Source: Pontiellaceae bacterium
GTDB taxonomy: Bacteria; Verrucomicrobiota; Kiritimatiellia; Kiritimatiellales; Tichowtungiaceae
Assembly: GCA_025457785.1 (NCBI GenBank)
Contig: JALOTS010000136.1
Coordinates: 1-6,309, forward strand
DNA: 6,309 nt
Direction: 5' to 3'
Each line of letters begins with the position of its first letter. Within the stretch, counting starts at the first letter, position 1. A model generated the notes under the pieces. That model ran no database searches. It saw only the letters and a program-made list of their open reading frames with translations, and was not told the origin of the DNA. A program made the translations under genes and the position numbers. Below, one piece after another: positions 3,847 through 6,309 of the stretch.

Positions 3847-5613
3847 ATGATTGTGAAAATGAAAAAGCTGACGCTGCTGTGTACGCGGACTTCCCGCGAG
3901 ACCTCGCTTGAGGTATTGCGTGATCTTGGCGCGATCCATTTGCAGCCTATTCGTCCGCCGGAGGGGCAGGGTTTGGAGGAAGCACGCAGTCTAACGGCGC
4001 ACCTGAAACGTGCGCTTGAAGTTCTGCCGAAGCATCCGCACGTTAAGCCGTCCGGTAAAACGCCGCATGAAGTGGTCAAGGCGGTATGGGAACTGATTCA
4101 TCGCAGACAGGCGCTGACGGAGCAGATTGAAATGCTCAAGTTGGATATTCGTCATATCGAACCGTTTGGCAGCTTTTCTCCGGAAACAGTCAAAGAACTG
4201 GCTGAAAACGGCGTTTCTGTAAGGCTCGGCAGGTTTCCGGTTAAAGAAACGCCGGCGATTTCGGACGGGGTGCGGCTGGTTGAACTCAGCCGGGATCGCA
4301 GTGCGGTTTACGGGGCGTTGATTTTTCGCGGCGGCATCGAGCTTGATTTCGAAGAAATTCCGCTTCCGAAGCACTCGCTTGATGAGCTTAACCGTCAACT
4401 GACCGAACTTTATGCCGCGCTTAAAAAAACCGAAGCGGAGTTCGGCGATTATTCCGGGGACCGGGCGGTTGTTGCCAGACTGGCCGGCGAAGCGGAAGAC
4501 CGGGTCCAGTATCTTGAAGCGCGCAACGGAATGGCGAATTCGGATGATATCTGGTATCTGCGCGGATTTTTTCCCGCTGAGCAGGAAAAAGCGCTGCGCA
4601 CCGCCGCAGTAAAATACGGCTGGGCCGTACTGGTCGAAGAGCCTTCCGCCGCCGATCCGGTTCCGACGCTGCTGCGCAACCCGAAGTGGGTCAGTCCGAT
4701 TCAGGCGGTCTTTAAAATGATCGGGGTCATGCCGGGTTACCACGAAGTGGACATCAGTGCCCTGTTCCTTGTATTTTTCAGTATCTTTTTCGCTATGCTG
4801 GTCGGCGATGCGGGATACGGGATGCTTTTTATTCTTCTGACGGTTTTCGGTAAAATCAGGTTCCGCAAGGTGCCGCAGGAAATTTTTAATCTTCTTCTGA
4901 TTACCAGTGTTTGCACGGTGATATGGGGGATTCTGACCGGGTCATATTTCGGTTTGTCCGACATTCCTGCCCCGCTAAAGCAGTTGCGGCTGGGCTGGCT
5001 GACCGGATCGGGGGCCGACAAGAACATCATGCTGCTCTGTTTTCTGCTGGGCACAGTGCATCTGACCATCGCTCATGCGTGGAACACCTTTCGAATGATT
5101 AACACCTGGCAGGCGCTGGCGCAGATTGGCTGGATCGGATCAACATGGACCATGTTTTTTGCCGCCCGGACGCTGGTGCTCGGTTCGGAGTTTCCGCCGG
5201 CAATGACCTGGGTGCTGGCCGCCAGCATCATACTGATCGTGCTGTTCATGAATCCGGTGCAAAAAATCAAAAGTGAATGGTTTAACTACGTTATTCTGCC
5301 GTTGAATGTTGTCAGTAACTTTGTGGATGTGGTTTCTTATGTCCGTCTGTTTGCCGTCGGCGCGGCATCTTTTGCGCTGGCGAATGCGTTTAATCGGATG
5401 GCGATGGATATCGGATTCGGCAGTGTTTTGAGCGGGCTGGGGGCTTCGATGATTCTGTTTTTTTCACACCTGCTGAACATCCTGTTGTCCGCAATGGGTG
5501 TTATGGTACACGGTGTCCGGTTGAATACGCTCGAATTTTCAGGGCACATTGGAGTGCAGTGGGCTGGACTGAAGTATGTTCCGTTCCGGAAGATTTCAGC
5601 AACAGATGTATAA
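3847..5613 (+). CDS. atpI: V-type ATP synthase/ATPase subunit I (subunit a)
   Basis: The product is the membrane stator subunit that forms the ion half-channels beside the proteolipid ring. It has 588 aa. The start MIVKMKKLTLLC is family-typical. Residues 1-300 form the cytoplasmic arm with coiled-coil stretches. About seven membrane segments follow, at roughly 305-333 (with GDAGYG from G320), 346-370, 393-415, 423-446, 452-469, 488-520 and 530-558. The essential arginine is R500 in SYVRLFAVG, and the second conserved arginine is R558 in VHGVRLNTLEF. All key motifs are intact. The Shine-Dalgarno is weak and may be in a hairpin (3822-3840). The gene ends 16 bases before atpK and is surely in the same transcript. 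Confidence 0.97.
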   Translation: MIVKMKKLTLLCTRTSRETSLEVLRDLGAIHLQPIRPPEGQGLEEARSLTAHLKRALEVLPKHPHVKPSGKTPHEVVKAVWELIHRRQALTEQIEMLKLDIRHIEPFGSFSPETVKELAENGVSVRLGRFPVKETPAISDGVRLVELSRDRSAVYGALIFRGGIELDFEEIPLPKHSLDELNRQLTELYAALKKTEAEFGDYSGDRAVVARLAGEAEDRVQYLEARNGMANSDDIWYLRGFFPAEQEKALRTAAVKYGWAVLVEEPSAADPVPTLLRNPKWVSPIQAVFKMIGVMPGYHEVDISALFLVFFSIFFAMLVGDAGYGMLFILLTVFGKIRFRKVPQEIFNLLLITSVCTVIWGILTGSYFGLSDIPAPLKQLRLGWLTGSGADKNIMLLCFLLGTVHLTIAHAWNTFRMINTWQALAQIGWIGSTWTMFFAARTLVLGSEFPPAMTWVLAASIILIVLFMNPVQKIKSEWFNYVILPLNVVSNFVDVVSYVRLFAVGAASFALANAFNRMAMDIGFGSVLSGLGASMILFFSHLLNILLSAMGVMVHGVRLNTLEFSGHIGVQWAGLKYVPFRKISATDV

Positions 5614-5615
5614 AC

Positions 5616-5622
5616 AAGGAGG
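5616..5622 (+). promoter_or_regulatory. Strong Shine-Dalgarno of atpK
   Basis: AAGGAGG lies 7 bases before ATG 5630 and fixes that start over the upstream ATG at 5576, which lies inside atpI. It is the best ribosome-binding site in the window, fitting the high copy number of the ring subunit. Confidence 0.9.
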
Positions 5623-5629
5623 AAGAGAT

Positions 5630-6079
5630 ATGGAAGTAACGATGATGAAAGCGTTGGCGGAGGCTGGTGCCGTGGCGGCCCTCAGTATTGCGGCGATCGG
5701 TTCGGCGGTTGGTGCGGGTGTGGCAGGAATGTCTGCGGCAGGCAGTTGGAAAAAGTGCTATGCGCAGAATAAAGCGGCCCCGTTTATTTTGGTGGTTTTT
5801 ATCGGTGCGCCGCTTTCGCAGACGATCTACGGCATGATTTTGATGAATGCCATCCGGAATGCTCCGTCATTCGTCAGTTGGCCCGCCATGATAATGACCG
5901 GCATACTGGGCGGTATTGCTCTTAGCGTTTCGGCCTGGTATCAGGGCCGGGCCGGTGCGGCCTGCGCCGACGCACAGGCTGAAACCGGACAAGGCTTTGG
6001 TAATTATCTGATGACGATCGGTATCGTTGAAACCGTTGCTCTTTTTGTGCTGGTATTCAGCCTGGGTACACTGAAATAG
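5630..6079 (+). CDS. atpK: V-type ATP synthase/ATPase subunit K (proteolipid c ring)
   Basis: The 149-aa product is a double-hairpin proteolipid with four membrane helices (about 10-38, 51-74, 84-104, 124-148), the V-type duplicated form. Helix 1 is small-residue-rich (AAIGSAVGAGVAGMSAAGS). The ion-carrying glutamate is E134 in GIVETVALF (helix 4). The equivalent position in the first hairpin is glutamine, Q64 in APLSQTIYG, so each subunit carries one carboxylate. S63, Q64, Q105 (in WYQG) and E134 correspond by motif to the Na+ ligands T64, Q65, Q110 and E139 of Enterococcus hirae NtpK; the Q-to-E spacing of 29 is the same. This suggests Na+ coupling, by inference. The strong Shine-Dalgarno fits a subunit needed in multiple copies. 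It is the last ATPase gene, followed by a terminator at 6126-6148. Confidence 0.96.
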   Translation: MEVTMMKALAEAGAVAALSIAAIGSAVGAGVAGMSAAGSWKKCYAQNKAAPFILVVFIGAPLSQTIYGMILMNAIRNAPSFVSWPAMIMTGILGGIALSVSAWYQGRAGAACADAQAETGQGFGNYLMTIGIVETVALFVLVFSLGTLK

Positions 6080-6104
6080 CAACTGCGCTGCGGCTTACTT
6101 GTTT

Positions 6105-6119
6105 TTCCAATTTTTGGAA
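6105..6119 (+). repeat. TTCCAA-N3-TTGGAA palindrome after atpK
   Basis: TTCCAA (6105-6110), TTT, TTGGAA (6114-6119) is a perfect 6-bp inverted repeat within a T-rich run. It shares its core with the elements at 617-633 and 6146-6162 and lies 25 bases past the atpK stop. Confidence 0.6.
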
Positions 6120-6125
6120 TTGCAG

Positions 6126-6148
6126 ACGCGATGCCCTCATCGCGTTTT
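6126..6148 (+). terminator. Intrinsic terminator of the atp operon
   Basis: ACGCGATG (6126-6133), loop CCCT, CATCGCGT (6138-6145) form a perfect 8-bp stem, and the T-run covers 6145-6148 before CC. It lies 46 bases after the atpK stop on the same strand, where the operon would be expected to end. The T-run is short, so termination may be incomplete. Confidence 0.75.
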
Positions 6149-6162
6149 CCATCCCTTGGAAA
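6146..6162 (+). repeat. TTTCCA-N5-TGGAAA palindrome overlapping the terminator T-run
   Basis: TTTCCA (6146-6151), TCCCT, TGGAAA (6157-6162) is a perfect 6-bp inverted repeat. With 6105-6119 it brackets the terminator hairpin, so the three together form one compact palindromic block of about 58 bases. Confidence 0.55.
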
Positions 6163-6171
6163 TAAGGCAAT

Positions 6172-6232
6172 ATCGTGAATTACCTGTCGAAAAAGCGAGT
6201 GATTCACGATTATCGTTGCCAATACCGTGAAT
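6172..6232 (+). repeat. Three copies of ATCGTGAAT in alternating orientation
   Basis: ATCGTGAAT occurs forward at 6172-6180, perfectly reversed at 6202-6210 (ATTCACGAT), and forward with one mismatch at 6224-6232 (ACCGTGAAT). GGCAA precedes copy 1 and reappears as the reverse complement TTGCC after copy 2, so the first two copies form a larger imperfect palindrome with a 4-base indel. It could be an operator cluster for the next gene or the end of a mobile element. Confidence 0.55.
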
Positions 6233-6250
6233 AAATGGTTTTTTCTGCAA

Positions 6251-6309
6251 ATGGCTAATCAATTGTCAGCTTACAGCCGGATACAGGAATTGCGCCGCCG
6301 GTATTGTCG
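6251..6309 (+). CDS. Possible start of a further gene (3' end outside window)
   Basis: From ATG 6251 the frame stays open to the window end, giving MANQLSAYSRIQELRRRYC and a partial codon. The Arg/Tyr-rich stretch could begin a DNA-binding protein, but 19 codons prove little. No Shine-Dalgarno precedes it (TTTTTTCTGCAA). The motif copies at 6172-6232 lie just upstream, where regulatory sites would be expected. I cannot name a family. Confidence 0.25.
   Translation, partial: MANQLSAYSRIQELRRRYC

Noticed and set aside
3991..4743. A 250-codon antisense frame opposite atpI
   Set aside because: It is the complement of a well-supported coding region, with an Arg/Phe-rich composition typical of such shadows.
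6004..6222. Minus-strand 72-codon ORF across the end of atpK and the palindromic block
   Set aside because: It reads through the terminator and palindromes, has no ribosome-binding site and no family resemblance.

Overview
The window holds the 3' half of a bacterial V-type (A/V-type) ATPase operon, atpB-[GxxExxY gene]-atpD-atpI-atpK, all on the + strand. Before it comes a patch of accessory genes and gene fragments (1-1323). AtpB (438 aa) closely resembles the chlamydial/PVC-type V-ATPase B subunit, and the B-D-I-K order is the one known from Chlamydia and relatives. I infer a bacterium of the PVC superphylum (Kiritimatiellota, Lentisphaerota or Verrucomicrobiota). Sampled lines of atpB are about 60% G+C; some inserted pieces are much lower.

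Layout. 1-291: C-terminal end of a Fic-like or Schlafen/AlbA_2-type regulator whose reading frame carries five perfect 12-bp repeats. 298-615: a low-G+C orphan ORF, possibly the C-terminal half of a DUF2971-like protein. 677-781: a 34-codon remnant resembling the start of a DUF1016/YhcG nuclease. 774-1323: a complete DUF4160-DUF2442 pair, a toxin-antitoxin-like arrangement. 1346-1370: a strong palindrome separating this block from the ATPase genes. 1387-6079: the ATPase genes. 6083-6309: a short palindromic repeat, an intrinsic terminator, a second palindromic repeat, then a three-copy motif and perhaps the start of another gene.

Function. AtpB (non-catalytic stator-head subunit) and AtpD (central stalk) belong to the soluble V1 sector. 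AtpI (subunit a, with the essential arginine) and AtpK (proteolipid ring) form the membrane V0 sector. AtpK shows the residue pattern of a Na+-binding ring. AtpA and AtpE are expected upstream but are not in the window; the accessory block occupies the position directly before atpB.

Most notable: a GxxExxY (PD-(D/E)XK-like) gene sits between atpB and atpD, bounded by 32-bp imperfect inverted repeats (26/32 matching by eye). The left arm supplies the last residues and stop of atpB and the start of the GxxExxY gene; the right arm supplies the GxxExxY stop. This looks like a self-contained repeat-bounded cassette that entered an essential operon while keeping translation coupled. A second purine-rich repeat and two matching mini-hairpins lie between atpD and atpI.
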